Positions 7,675 to 14,333 of a DNA stretch of 41,739 nucleotides are shown here, one piece after another. Numbering within the stretch: position 1 is the first letter of the stretch; every line of letters begins with the position of its first letter. The translations under genes were made by a program, and so were the position numbers. Below the pieces are notes generated by a model that was not told the origin of the DNA, did no database searches, and worked only from the letters and a program-made list of their open reading frames with translations. The stretch spans positions 1 to 41,739 of the forward strand of contig CADBLZ010000113.1 in the NCBI GenBank assembly GCA_902795675.1, given 5' to 3'. Origin of the DNA: an uncultured Erysipelotrichaceae bacterium. GTDB taxonomy: Bacteria > Bacillota_I > Bacilli_A > RF39 > UBA660.

Positions 7675-8832
7675 CTACTTTGAGAATCCTGTAAATGATA
7701 ATGATAAGCCTCCAATAGTAGCTCCTGAATGATTAGCTTGACCATATTCACCAAATGTGAAAGCAACAATGAATGGAATATCTCCACAAGTATTTTTAAT
7801 AGCAACAAAGTCTTCATCAATTCTGTTACCAATGTGAAGTTTTCTTCCACCACAGTGAACTAAGAATAATGCAGCTGGATCAAAACCTTCTTTTACAGCT
7901 TTGATTGTATCAACAGCACCATTAATTAAACCATCTACGTCATTATTTAATTGAATAATTGCAGTTTTTTCAGCTACTTTAGCACCAACATTGAATGAGT
8001 AATCTGGATTACCAATCATTGGGTGACGTACAGCAGTTAAATCACCTTGTAATGTTTTTACACCTAATGCATAAGGAATAGATGCAGCTAATAAGTTTTG
8101 ACCCATTAGTTCATCAGCATTTAAGCCATTCCATTCAGCATATTTTTTAAGAGCAGGAACACCATCAATTTCAACAATTTGACGATCTCCGTTCATTTTT
8201 GTTACGATACCAACTTTATCAGTTTCTTTATATGCACCTGTGAATACAGTTTTAATATCTCTTGTAGTATAGAATAATGCGATTGCACATCCATCTCCAA
8301 ATGATTTGTCTTCGCAGAAAACTTTCCATTCGCCTACTACAGCATCATCTGCTGCGCTTCCACCAAACATAGGAATTTCACCTAATACATCTTCAATACC
8401 TTTAACGTAGTATTCTTCTTCAGCAGGACTTGCAAACATTGCATAAGCTACTGGAGCAAATTTTTTACCAGCTTGAGCCATTGCTTCTTTAGCTAGTTTA
8501 CGACCTGTTTCACGAGGGTCATTACCTCTTTCAGATGCAGCTACACCTACTTGAAGTTCATTGTCTTCTAGAACCATCATACCAGCAAAACCATCTGGGC
8601 TTGAAATGATTCCTTCTGGTGTCATAATTGCACCACTTGATGTTACACCGATTACCTTAACATCTTTGTTAACAGATTTGATACCTTTAATTACTTCATT
8701 TTGGTCGTATTTAACTGAAGTAAATAAGAAACCAATCTTTGGATTTTTAATACCTTTTAAGGCATTATTAGCAGTTTCTACACCGGCTTGGAAACTGTCT
8801 TTTTGGATACTAGATCCTACCATTGCTTTCAA
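7675..8832 (-). CDS. Stand-alone FIST-domain (FIST_N + FIST_C) protein
   Basis: A 385-residue protein with the FIST_N layout in its first half (GIKNPKIGFLFTS, then VIGVTSSGAI near 60-75, then FGGSAADD near 165) and FIST_C in the second half, ending in IGGLSLSFTGFSK. FIST domains are described as ligand-sensing domains, often fused to signalling outputs. Here there is no kinase, GGDEF or chemotaxis module, so the protein is sensor-only. It starts at TTG 8832: AAAGGAGG lies 7 nt before it, while the ATG at 8823 would be 16 nt away. It is the first gene of a tight operon with the aldehyde dehydrogenase, so a shared role in handling an aldehyde or amino-acid-derived metabolite is a fair inference. 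Confidence 0.85.
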   Translation of the reverse strand: MKAMVGSSIQKDSFQAGVETANNALKGIKNPKIGFLFTSVKYDQNEVIKGIKSVNKDVKVIGVTSSGAIMTPEGIISSPDGFAGMMVLEDNELQVGVAASERGNDPRETGRKLAKEAMAQAGKKFAPVAYAMFASPAEEEYYVKGIEDVLGEIPMFGGSAADDAVVGEWKVFCEDKSFGDGCAIALFYTTRDIKTVFTGAYKETDKVGIVTKMNGDRQIVEIDGVPALKKYAEWNGLNADELMGQNLLAASIPYALGVKTLQGDLTAVRHPMIGNPDYSFNVGAKVAEKTAIIQLNNDVDGLINGAVDTIKAVKEGFDPAALFLVHCGGRKLHIGNRIDEDFVAIKNTCGDIPFIVAFTFGEYGQANHSGATIGGLSLSFTGFSK

Positions 8833-8906
8833 ATAAATTCCTCCTTTTATTCTTATCCGCAACTTCGTTTCGCGTATTTTAGGATTTCCTACAATCCTCT
8901 ATTATT

Positions 8907-8935
8907 AATATATAACATTTTAGTTAAAATTTCAA
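8907..8935 (-). promoter_or_regulatory. Promoter of the FIST/aldehyde dehydrogenase operon
   Basis: On the minus strand, TTGAAA (8930-8935), a 17-bp spacer and TATATT (8907-8912). The leader of about 65 nt contains a 6-bp AGGATT/AATCCT hairpin (8880-8898). The promoter lies just past the terminator of the long RNA upstream. Confidence 0.75.
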
Positions 8936-8942
8936 TGTTTGG

Positions 8943-8976
8943 AGAAAAATAAAAGAAGCAATATTTCTATTGCTTC
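8943..8976 (-). terminator. Terminator of the long non-coding RNA
   Basis: A perfect 9-bp stem GAAGCAATA/TATTGCTTC (8955-8963 with 8968-8976) with a GAAA tetraloop on the minus strand, followed by a U-rich tail encoded by 8943-8954. Confidence 0.88.
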
Positions 8977-10021
8977 CTTTATTATTAAAAAGAGAATATT
9001 AATCATTCCCTTTTCGGGATTTTCGGTTGTCAATAACAACCGTTTAATCCCATTTTAGTTTTAATGCATTTGTACGTTTTAAATTAACTCCCATATAGTC
9101 TAATGAATTAACATACTATTTTGATAGTTTTCATAAACTAGATGACATTAATTCATCTTGGTTCAAATATCCTATTACATTCACGCTTAACTATACTGTT
9201 GTATAAGAGTTCTCCAATTCATCGCTAATTTTTAATTATACGGATCCACACGATATAACATATTGTGCATTGCCAACCGCCAGCTAAGCAGTCAGATATC
9301 ACTCAGTGTTTGGATTGCTTGATTCCCTTCGAAGACAAGTTTAAGGCTCTCCAATTTTTAAACGCGGCCAAGTTATTTTAAATATTTATACTTTCTTTAA
9401 AATCCCAAGAAATTCTCCCTTATATATTATTCATAAAAGAGCTGTTTCAATTCAAGTAAAGTAGTTATAAATATTTGCCATAAAATGAACAAATAATGCA
9501 TAACATACTTGCGATTTTATTATATTTAATAAAATCTGAACTAGTATGAAAGCCAGCTATCATTTTCGAAAGCAATATTACCACCCATATTGGGACAATA
9601 GAAAATGCTAACTATTAATAATATTACCTCGGTATTTGGTAACCCTTTCAGCAATTGTCTATAGGTGATAGATTTAAACCTATAAACAATTGACAGTTTA
9701 CGACTGGAACTTACAATAACTCATAAATTCCCATCAGTTTGAAGCTTATCACTTCTCGCTGGAAATTCGGATTGGGGGCCTAGTAAACAATTACTAGTAT
9801 ACAAATAGACTGCAAATTCTACATGTAACAATCCATTTTTTCACTATTTGCGGTAGCGAAACATAGTCGACTTTGCGGGTCTTCTATAATTTTAATACTA
9901 ATCAACGTCATGCAATTCTACAAACGGAATCTAAATTTCTTTATACTCTCACTGTATTTCAAGTTTATGTTCTATATACATGGTTACTTAATATTGTGTC
10001 GTATCCTGTATACCTCCTACT
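8943..10021 (-). ncRNA. Putative large structured non-coding RNA, about 1.08 kb
   Basis: No frame longer than 60 codons is found on either strand between 8863 and 10064. The stretch has a strong minus-strand promoter at 10028-10056 and an intrinsic terminator at 8943-8976. In between are many stable hairpins: 15 bp with one G-U (9652-9666 with 9678-9692); 10 bp (9513-9522 with 9527-9536) inside an outer 6-bp stem (9504-9509 with 9543-9548); 9 bp (9103-9111 with 9148-9156); a two-tier hairpin (9016-9021 with 9046-9051, enclosing 9024-9030 with 9036-9042); 8 bp (9706-9713 with 9724-9731); and 7 bp (9780-9786 with 9791-9797, and 9561-9567 with 9601-9607). Base composition is less AT-skewed than the flanking genes. 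Motifs of RNase P, tmRNA, SRP RNA and a group II intron domain V were not seen. Size and architecture recall giant RNAs such as GOLLD, ROOL and OLE, but I cannot assign a class. Confidence 0.75.
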
Positions 10022-10027
10022 ATATTT

Positions 10028-10056
10028 AGTATAAACATTTGAGCGGCTTTAGTCAA
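10028..10056 (-). promoter_or_regulatory. Promoter of the long non-coding RNA
   Basis: On the minus strand, TTGACT (10051-10056), a 17-bp spacer and TATACT (10028-10033). It starts 9 bp past the Dus stop codon, and transcription should begin near 10021. Confidence 0.88.
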
Positions 10057-10064
10057 TAGTTAAA

Positions 10065-11048
10065 TTATTGGTTGTCATTTAAAAATTGCTCATATTCATT
10101 TAGAATACCAAATATTTCTTCACTTGTCTTAGCGTGACATATTTGATCCTTGATTTCTTTGCATTTTGGTAAACCTTTTAAGTACCAAGTTATATGGGAT
10201 CTGATTTCTAAAAGAGCTCTTTTTTCATCTTTATCTTCTACTAGTAAATTATAGTGTCTTTTAATCATAGCTATTTTTTCTTGGAATGGTACTATTTGTG
10301 GTTCTTTGCCTGTTTCTAAGTATTCGATACATTCTCTAATTAACCATGGATTACCAAGCACTCCACGGCCAATCATGACAGCATCACAACCAGTTTCTTC
10401 TATCATTCTTTTAGCATCATAACAGGTAACAACATCGCCATTACCAATTACAGGAATAGATACAGCTTCTTTAACTTGTTTAATGATGTTCCAGTCTGCT
10501 TTTCCGCTATAACCTTGAGCTCTTGTTCTACCATGAATAGCAATGGCTTTAGCGCCTGCTTCTTCACATTTTTTAGCTATCTCAACACAGTTAATGTGAT
10601 TTTCATCCCAACCACTTCTCATTTTAACAGTTACAGGTATATCAACTGCTTCAACAACTGCTTTTACAATCTCATAAACTTTATCTGGATTTTTTAATAA
10701 TGCACTACCAGCTTGAGCTTTAACAGCAACTTTAGGTACGGGGCAGCCCATATTGATATCAATAATATCTGGATGCATTTTTTCATTAACAATTTTAGCT
10801 GCAGTAACAAATGATTCTTTATCACTACCAAAGATTTGTTGAGATATAGGTCTTTCCATATCAGTCATTTTTAATAAATCAAACGTTTTGTTGTTACCAT
10901 ATGTTATGGCTTTATCACTAACCATTTCAGCATAGATTAGCCCTGCTCCCATTTCTTTTATTATCTTACGATAAGAAGTATTAGAGATACCAGCCATTGG
11001 CGCTAAAACGATTTGGTTTTTAATATCTACATTACCTATTTTCCACAT
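10065..11048 (-). CDS. dusB: tRNA-dihydrouridine synthase (DusB type)
   Basis: A 327-residue FMN-dependent TIM-barrel enzyme that reduces uridine to dihydrouridine in tRNA D-loops. It starts with the strand VLAPMAG (14-20). The catalytic cysteine C102 is in NMGCP, and the FMN/substrate motif IHGRTRAQ holds H172. Further on are GNGDV and a phosphate-binding IGRG.LGNPW. The C-terminal helical domain is present, so length is normal. The start was set at ATG 11048, 9 nt after AAAGGG; an ATG three codons upstream abuts that site. No terminator hairpin was seen between its stop and the promoter of the long RNA, so read-through is possible. Confidence 0.93.
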   Translation of the reverse strand: MWKIGNVDIKNQIVLAPMAGISNTSYRKIIKEMGAGLIYAEMVSDKAITYGNNKTFDLLKMTDMERPISQQIFGSDKESFVTAAKIVNEKMHPDIIDINMGCPVPKVAVKAQAGSALLKNPDKVYEIVKAVVEAVDIPVTVKMRSGWDENHINCVEIAKKCEEAGAKAIAIHGRTRAQGYSGKADWNIIKQVKEAVSIPVIGNGDVVTCYDAKRMIEETGCDAVMIGRGVLGNPWLIRECIEYLETGKEPQIVPFQEKIAMIKRHYNLLVEDKDEKRALLEIRSHITWYLKGLPKCKEIKDQICHAKTSEEIFGILNEYEQFLNDNQ

Positions 11049-11115
11049 AATATTCATCCCTTTAAGTCGTAAGTATTATAACAAATATGTTAATAAATGT
11101 ATATTTTTATAAAAA

Positions 11116-11142
11116 TTAGCACTCTGTGTTGACAAGTGCTAA
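11116..11142 (+). promoter_or_regulatory. CIRCE operator (HrcA site)
   Basis: TTAGCACTC, 9 nt, AAGTGCTAA. The left arm equals the CIRCE consensus and the right arm differs at its first base (A for G). This places the downstream small heat-shock gene under HrcA repression. Confidence 0.92.
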
Positions 11143-11157
11143 TAATAGTGCTATAAC
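11129..11157 (+). promoter_or_regulatory. hsp20 promoter overlapping CIRCE
   Basis: TTGACA (11129-11134), a 17-bp spacer and TATAAC (11152-11157). The -35 box lies within the CIRCE element, so bound HrcA would block RNA polymerase. Confidence 0.9.
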
Positions 11158-11185
11158 ATAGTTATAGAAAGAAGGAAATGGATTT

Positions 11186-11593
11186 ATGAGTATAATTCCA
11201 AGAGGTTTTTATTTAGACGATATATTTGATGATGATTTTGATAAGATGATTCCATCTAATAGAATTAACAGTATGAAATGTGATGTCTATGAAAAGGACG
11301 GCAATTATAATATCGATATGGACATTCCTGGTTTCAATAAGAATGATATTAAAATCGAATGTGAAGATGGTTTATTAACTATCAGTGCAGAGAAGAAAAT
11401 AGACAATAAAGAAGAAGACAAAGATAAGAGATTTATCAGACGTGAAAGAGTTTATGGTAAAGTTTCTAGATCATTTACTTTCAATGATATAGATGAAAGC
11501 AATATTGATGCTGAATTTAAAGATGGTACTTTAAAAGTCATCATTCCAAAAGTTGAAAAATCTAACTCTAAAAAATATATCGAAATTAAGTAA
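11186..11593 (+). CDS. Small heat-shock protein, Hsp20/alpha-crystallin family
   Basis: A 135-residue ATP-independent chaperone. The alpha-crystallin domain covers about residues 30-128: it opens with MKCDVYEKDGNYNIDMDIPG, contains IKIECEDGLLTISAEK and the RRERVYGKVSRSF segment, and has the LPxGV-like strand replaced by FKDGTLKVIIPK. The short N-terminal arm is DD/FDD-rich, and the C-terminus lacks a clear IXI motif. AGAAGGAA lies upstream of the ATG. It is a single gene, between a CIRCE promoter and a bidirectional terminator. Confidence 0.94.
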   Translation: MSIIPRGFYLDDIFDDDFDKMIPSNRINSMKCDVYEKDGNYNIDMDIPGFNKNDIKIECEDGLLTISAEKKIDNKEEDKDKRFIRRERVYGKVSRSFTFNDIDESNIDAEFKDGTLKVIIPKVEKSNSKKYIEIK

Positions 11594-11601
11594 AAATAGT
11601 C

Positions 11602-11635
11602 AAAAAAAAAGTAAGTTAATTACTTACTTTTTTTT
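11602..11635. terminator. Bidirectional terminator between hsp20 and aquaporin
   Basis: A 9-bp stem AAAGTAAGT/ACTTACTTT (11608-11616 with 11622-11630) with A and T runs on both sides. The aquaporin stop codon is inside it. Confidence 0.88.
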
Positions 11636-12447
11636 GTGCTTTTTTTAGCAGCAGCTTTTTTAGCAACTACTTTTTTAGCTACTGGTTTTTCTTCAACTTC
11701 TACTTCAGCAACTTCAGCTACAGCTTTAACTGGAGTCTTAGCTTCTTTTTCTTCAAGAACGAATCTATAAAGTAAAGCAGCAAGAATACCACCAACTAAT
11801 GGTCCAACGATGAATACCCATACGTTAGATAGTGCTGTTTCACCAGTAAATAAAGCTGGTCCAATACTTCTAGCAGGGTTTACGCTAGTACCAGTAAATG
11901 GTAAGCCAAAGATATGTACTAATGCTAATGTTAAACCAATAACAATACCATTATTAGAATTCTCTTTCTTTGTAACACTTAGTACTACTAGAACAAATAC
12001 AAATGTTAAGATAGCTTCAATGATTAAAGCAAGTAACCATTTAACTTCAATTGTATTAACTAGTGCACTTCCTGTTGCATCTAAAATTTGAATTGTACCA
12101 AAACCATTAGCCCCAAGTTGTGTTAATTCACCAAGTACACCATATAGTGCAGCAGCACCGGCGATACCTCCGATGATTTGAGCAACAACATAACCAACAA
12201 ATGTAAGAACGTCCATACGTCCATCAATTAACATAGCAATTGATACTGCTGGGTTAACATGAGCTCCAGATACTTTTCCAAACATGTATACGATAGCCAT
12301 TAATACAAGACCAAATGTTAAAGCAACTAGTAAGTAGTCAACTTGAACAACTGATAGTGCAAATTGTGGGAATATAACAGCAGCCCCACAGCCAAAGAAT
12401 ACAAGTAAGAATGTACCTAATAGTTCAGATATTAATTTCTTTACCAT
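11620..12447 (-). CDS. AqpZ-type aquaporin with Lys/Ala-rich C-terminal tail
   Basis: A 275-residue six-helix channel with both NPA boxes (65-67 in SGAHVNPAVS and 190-192 in TSVNPARS). The selectivity-filter residues by alignment with AqpZ are F45, H178, T187 and R193, which is the water-channel set and not the glycerol-facilitator set. After the last helix (about 231) comes a tail of about 45 residues, first acidic (VEVEEKP) and then histone-H1-like repeats of KK and AA (AKKVVAKKAAAKKSTKK). That cytoplasmic tail is unusual for the family. The start was set at ATG 12447; a TTG three codons upstream lies too close to the AAGGAGG. Confidence 0.92.
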   Translation of the reverse strand: MVKKLISELLGTFLLVFFGCGAAVIFPQFALSVVQVDYLLVALTFGLVLMAIVYMFGKVSGAHVNPAVSIAMLIDGRMDVLTFVGYVVAQIIGGIAGAAALYGVLGELTQLGANGFGTIQILDATGSALVNTIEVKWLLALIIEAILTFVFVLVVLSVTKKENSNNGIVIGLTLALVHIFGLPFTGTSVNPARSIGPALFTGETALSNVWVFIVGPLVGGILAALLYRFVLEEKEAKTPVKAVAEVAEVEVEEKPVAKKVVAKKAAAKKSTKKSK

Positions 12448-12471
12448 ATTCCACAAATCCTCCTTAATTAG

Positions 12472-12512
12472 ATTATAACACTTTTTTCAACTTTTTATGC
12501 TATAATTAGCAT
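12472..12512. promoter_or_regulatory. Divergent promoters, aquaporin / small membrane protein
   Basis: Minus-strand -10 TGTTATAAT (hexamer 12472-12477) drives the aquaporin gene. Plus-strand -10 TGCTATAAT (hexamer 12501-12506) drives the gene at 12535. The plus -10 sits in the centre of a perfect 16-bp palindrome (12497-12512), which could be an operator. Confidence 0.6.
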
Positions 12513-12534
12513 ATAAAAGATAGGAAAATTGATT

Positions 12535-12876
12535 ATGTGGTATTATATTAAACGTTTTGGAAAATTATTATTAATAATTATTGCTGTTGTTGCATTAATA
12601 TTTGTTGGTTATTTTGGCTTCCAAGATATTGTTTGTCAAGAACCTAAAAAGTATGTTATTGAAAAATATAATATTGATTCATTTAAGGTATTTGTTTATA
12701 AGCATACTACTTATGCTTATTCTAAGGAGAAGGATTGTTCTTCTGCTTGGTTTAAGGAATGTACTGATGATGAAGATTTAAAAAGTGAAACATATTTAAT
12801 AAGAATTAATGGCGATAAGATTCATGTTACTGAACATAAAGATGGATCTTTCACAGATGATTATAATGAAGAATAA
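12535..12876 (+). CDS. Small single-pass membrane protein, unknown
   Basis: A 113-residue protein I do not recognise. A basic N-terminus (YYIKRFGK) is followed by one hydrophobic segment (about 9-28) and an extracytoplasmic domain of about 85 residues. The domain has two cysteines close together (CSSAWFKEC), as well as one near the membrane, and an acidic C-terminus. The outside domain begins DIVCQEPKKYVIEKY. ATG 12535 has AGG 10 nt upstream; an in-frame TTG at 12529 is less likely. It is a single gene with its own promoter and a shared terminator. Confidence 0.7.
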   Translation: MWYYIKRFGKLLLIIIAVVALIFVGYFGFQDIVCQEPKKYVIEKYNIDSFKVFVYKHTTYAYSKEKDCSSAWFKECTDDEDLKSETYLIRINGDKIHVTEHKDGSFTDDYNEE

Positions 12877-12908
12877 AAAAAGTAGAAAATTAAATTTCTA
12901 CTTTTTTA
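12874..12908. terminator. Shared terminator between convergent genes
   Basis: An 8-bp stem AGTAGAAA/TTTCTACT (12881-12888 with 12895-12902) flanked by A and T runs. It serves the plus gene ending at 12876 and the minus gene ending at 12890. Confidence 0.83.
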
Positions 12909-14230
12909 TTTAACTCTTTTTGATCATTAGGAACGATTACTTTATTGATTACATAATCAATTAGTTTTTCACGTTTATTTTTAAGTTCGTTTCCTAGTAC
13001 TTTAACATACATGTCTTGTAATGTGTTACCAACGTTTTCTTGTTCAACACCTAAGTCAAGTAAGTCATGACCATCTATTTTTAATTCGTTTTTTGTTATG
13101 AATGATGATTTTCTCATCATTTTTTTAACTCTTTCATATTCTTCATCAATACGATTGCCGATTTCTGAATATTTAGTATTTTGACCAGCGAAGTTAGCTC
13201 TCTTACATTTGAATAAGTCTTCTACATTTTCTGGTCCTACACTATTAATGAATCTCTTTAAGTCTTGTTCTTTTTCAGGAACTTTTTCTTCTAGATATTC
13301 AATTAGTTTAGCAACTTTTTGAACTTGTTTATTTGAGTAATGCATACGGCGCATTATTTCACGTGCTATTTCTGCACCACGAACACCACGATTTTTGAAT
13401 GTACCTATACCATTTTCGTTTTTCTCGAATGTTAATGGTTTAGCAATATCATGTAATAACATTGCAAGTCTTAATTCTAGTGTTGGTTCGATTGATTTAA
13501 CTGTTAACATTGTGTGATTTAAGACATCATATAATTCATGAGGATTTTCTTGTTCAAATCCTTCCATTAAAGATAACTCTGGAATGATGTTAATCATTAT
13601 TTCAAAGTATTTCTTTATATAGTAAGCACTACTATAGTGTCCATTATGAGATACTAGTAGTTTATCAAATTCATCTTTTAAACTTTCAGGTTTAACTTTT
13701 TTAAGTAATTCAGCGCATTCAAACATAGCCATTTTTGTATCTTGATCAATAGCCATATCATATTCACTTGATAATCTTATTGCTCTTAACATGATGATTG
13801 GTTCTTTAGTGAATCTTTCTTCAGCATTACCAATTACTTTTATTACTTTATTATTAATATCTTTGATACCATCAAAATAATCTATTAAGCCATCTTCATC
13901 ACTATATGCTAAAGCATTCATTGTGAAGTCTCTTTCTTGTAAGTCACTTTCAAGAGTATTAGCTTTTGATTTATATTTTGTGATTTCCATTGGGAATTTA
14001 GTGTTAACAATACCTAGAGTAGATTTGTTTTCACCTTTAAGGAATGTGTTATAACCTTTTAAACATTTTTTTACTTCTTCTAATGAGGCATTAGTAGAAA
14101 TATTATAGTTCTTTGGCTTTTCTTCCATAACCATGTTACGGATTGCACCACCGGTAATATAACCGTCATAGTCTTTTTCATATAAAAGATTTAGAACTTC
14201 GTTAACAGGTTTAGGAATAACTATGTTCAT
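12890..14230 (-). CDS. CCA-adding-enzyme/poly(A) polymerase homologue with lost catalytic aspartates
   Basis: A 446-residue class II nucleotidyltransferase plus HD-domain protein, like bacterial CCA-adding enzymes. The fold markers are clear: YITGGAIR (24-31), ERDFTMNALAY (99-109), GLIDYFDG and MLRAIR. However, the normal RD and DxD catalytic residues are N32, N41 and N43 (AIRN, KNYNIST), confirmed at the codon level (AAC, AAC, AAT). The HD domain keeps H239 and H260-D261, but the usual GH histidine is R281 (FKNRGVRGA) and the later histidine is missing. Catalysis at both sites looks lost. It may be an RNA-binding paralogue, with a true enzyme elsewhere in the genome. The start is supported by AAGGAGG 7 nt upstream. 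Confidence 0.85.
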   Translation of the reverse strand: MNIVIPKPVNEVLNLLYEKDYDGYITGGAIRNMVMEEKPKNYNISTNASLEEVKKCLKGYNTFLKGENKSTLGIVNTKFPMEITKYKSKANTLESDLQERDFTMNALAYSDEDGLIDYFDGIKDINNKVIKVIGNAEERFTKEPIIMLRAIRLSSEYDMAIDQDTKMAMFECAELLKKVKPESLKDEFDKLLVSHNGHYSSAYYIKKYFEIMINIIPELSLMEGFEQENPHELYDVLNHTMLTVKSIEPTLELRLAMLLHDIAKPLTFEKNENGIGTFKNRGVRGAEIAREIMRRMHYSNKQVQKVAKLIEYLEEKVPEKEQDLKRFINSVGPENVEDLFKCKRANFAGQNTKYSEIGNRIDEEYERVKKMMRKSSFITKNELKIDGHDLLDLGVEQENVGNTLQDMYVKVLGNELKNKREKLIDYVINKVIVPNDQKELNKKVEI

Positions 14231-14256
14231 TATATTACCTCCTTATCTTCTTACCC

Positions 14257-14285
14257 TCTATAATATTATAGACTTATTTTGTCAA
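14257..14285 (-). promoter_or_regulatory. Promoter of the CCA-enzyme homologue
   Basis: On the minus strand, TTGACA (14280-14285), a 17-bp spacer and TATAGA (14257-14262). A second -10 candidate, TATAAT, lies 2 nt further upstream of that hexamer's spacer and could be used with another -35. Confidence 0.65.
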
Positions 14286-14304
14286 ATTTGTCTAGATTTT
14301 AAAT

Positions 14305-14333
14305 AAAAAAAGAATAATGTTTGACACTATTCT
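14305..14333 (-). terminator. Terminator of the DUF2207 gene
   Basis: A 9-bp stem with one G-U (14311-14319 with 14325-14333) and an A run at 14304-14311 that gives the U tail. It overlaps the last codons of the gene. Confidence 0.8.

Noticed and set aside
9968..9985. Short peptide frame near the 5' end of the long RNA (ATG on the minus strand)
   Set aside because: Ten codons, and the AGGAGG is about 25 nt away, too far for initiation.
8943..10021. Group II intron, RNase P, tmRNA or SRP RNA
   Set aside because: No domain V signature, no P-RNA conserved segments, no tmRNA tag frame and no SRP apical motif were recognised; the promoter and terminator fit an independent RNA.
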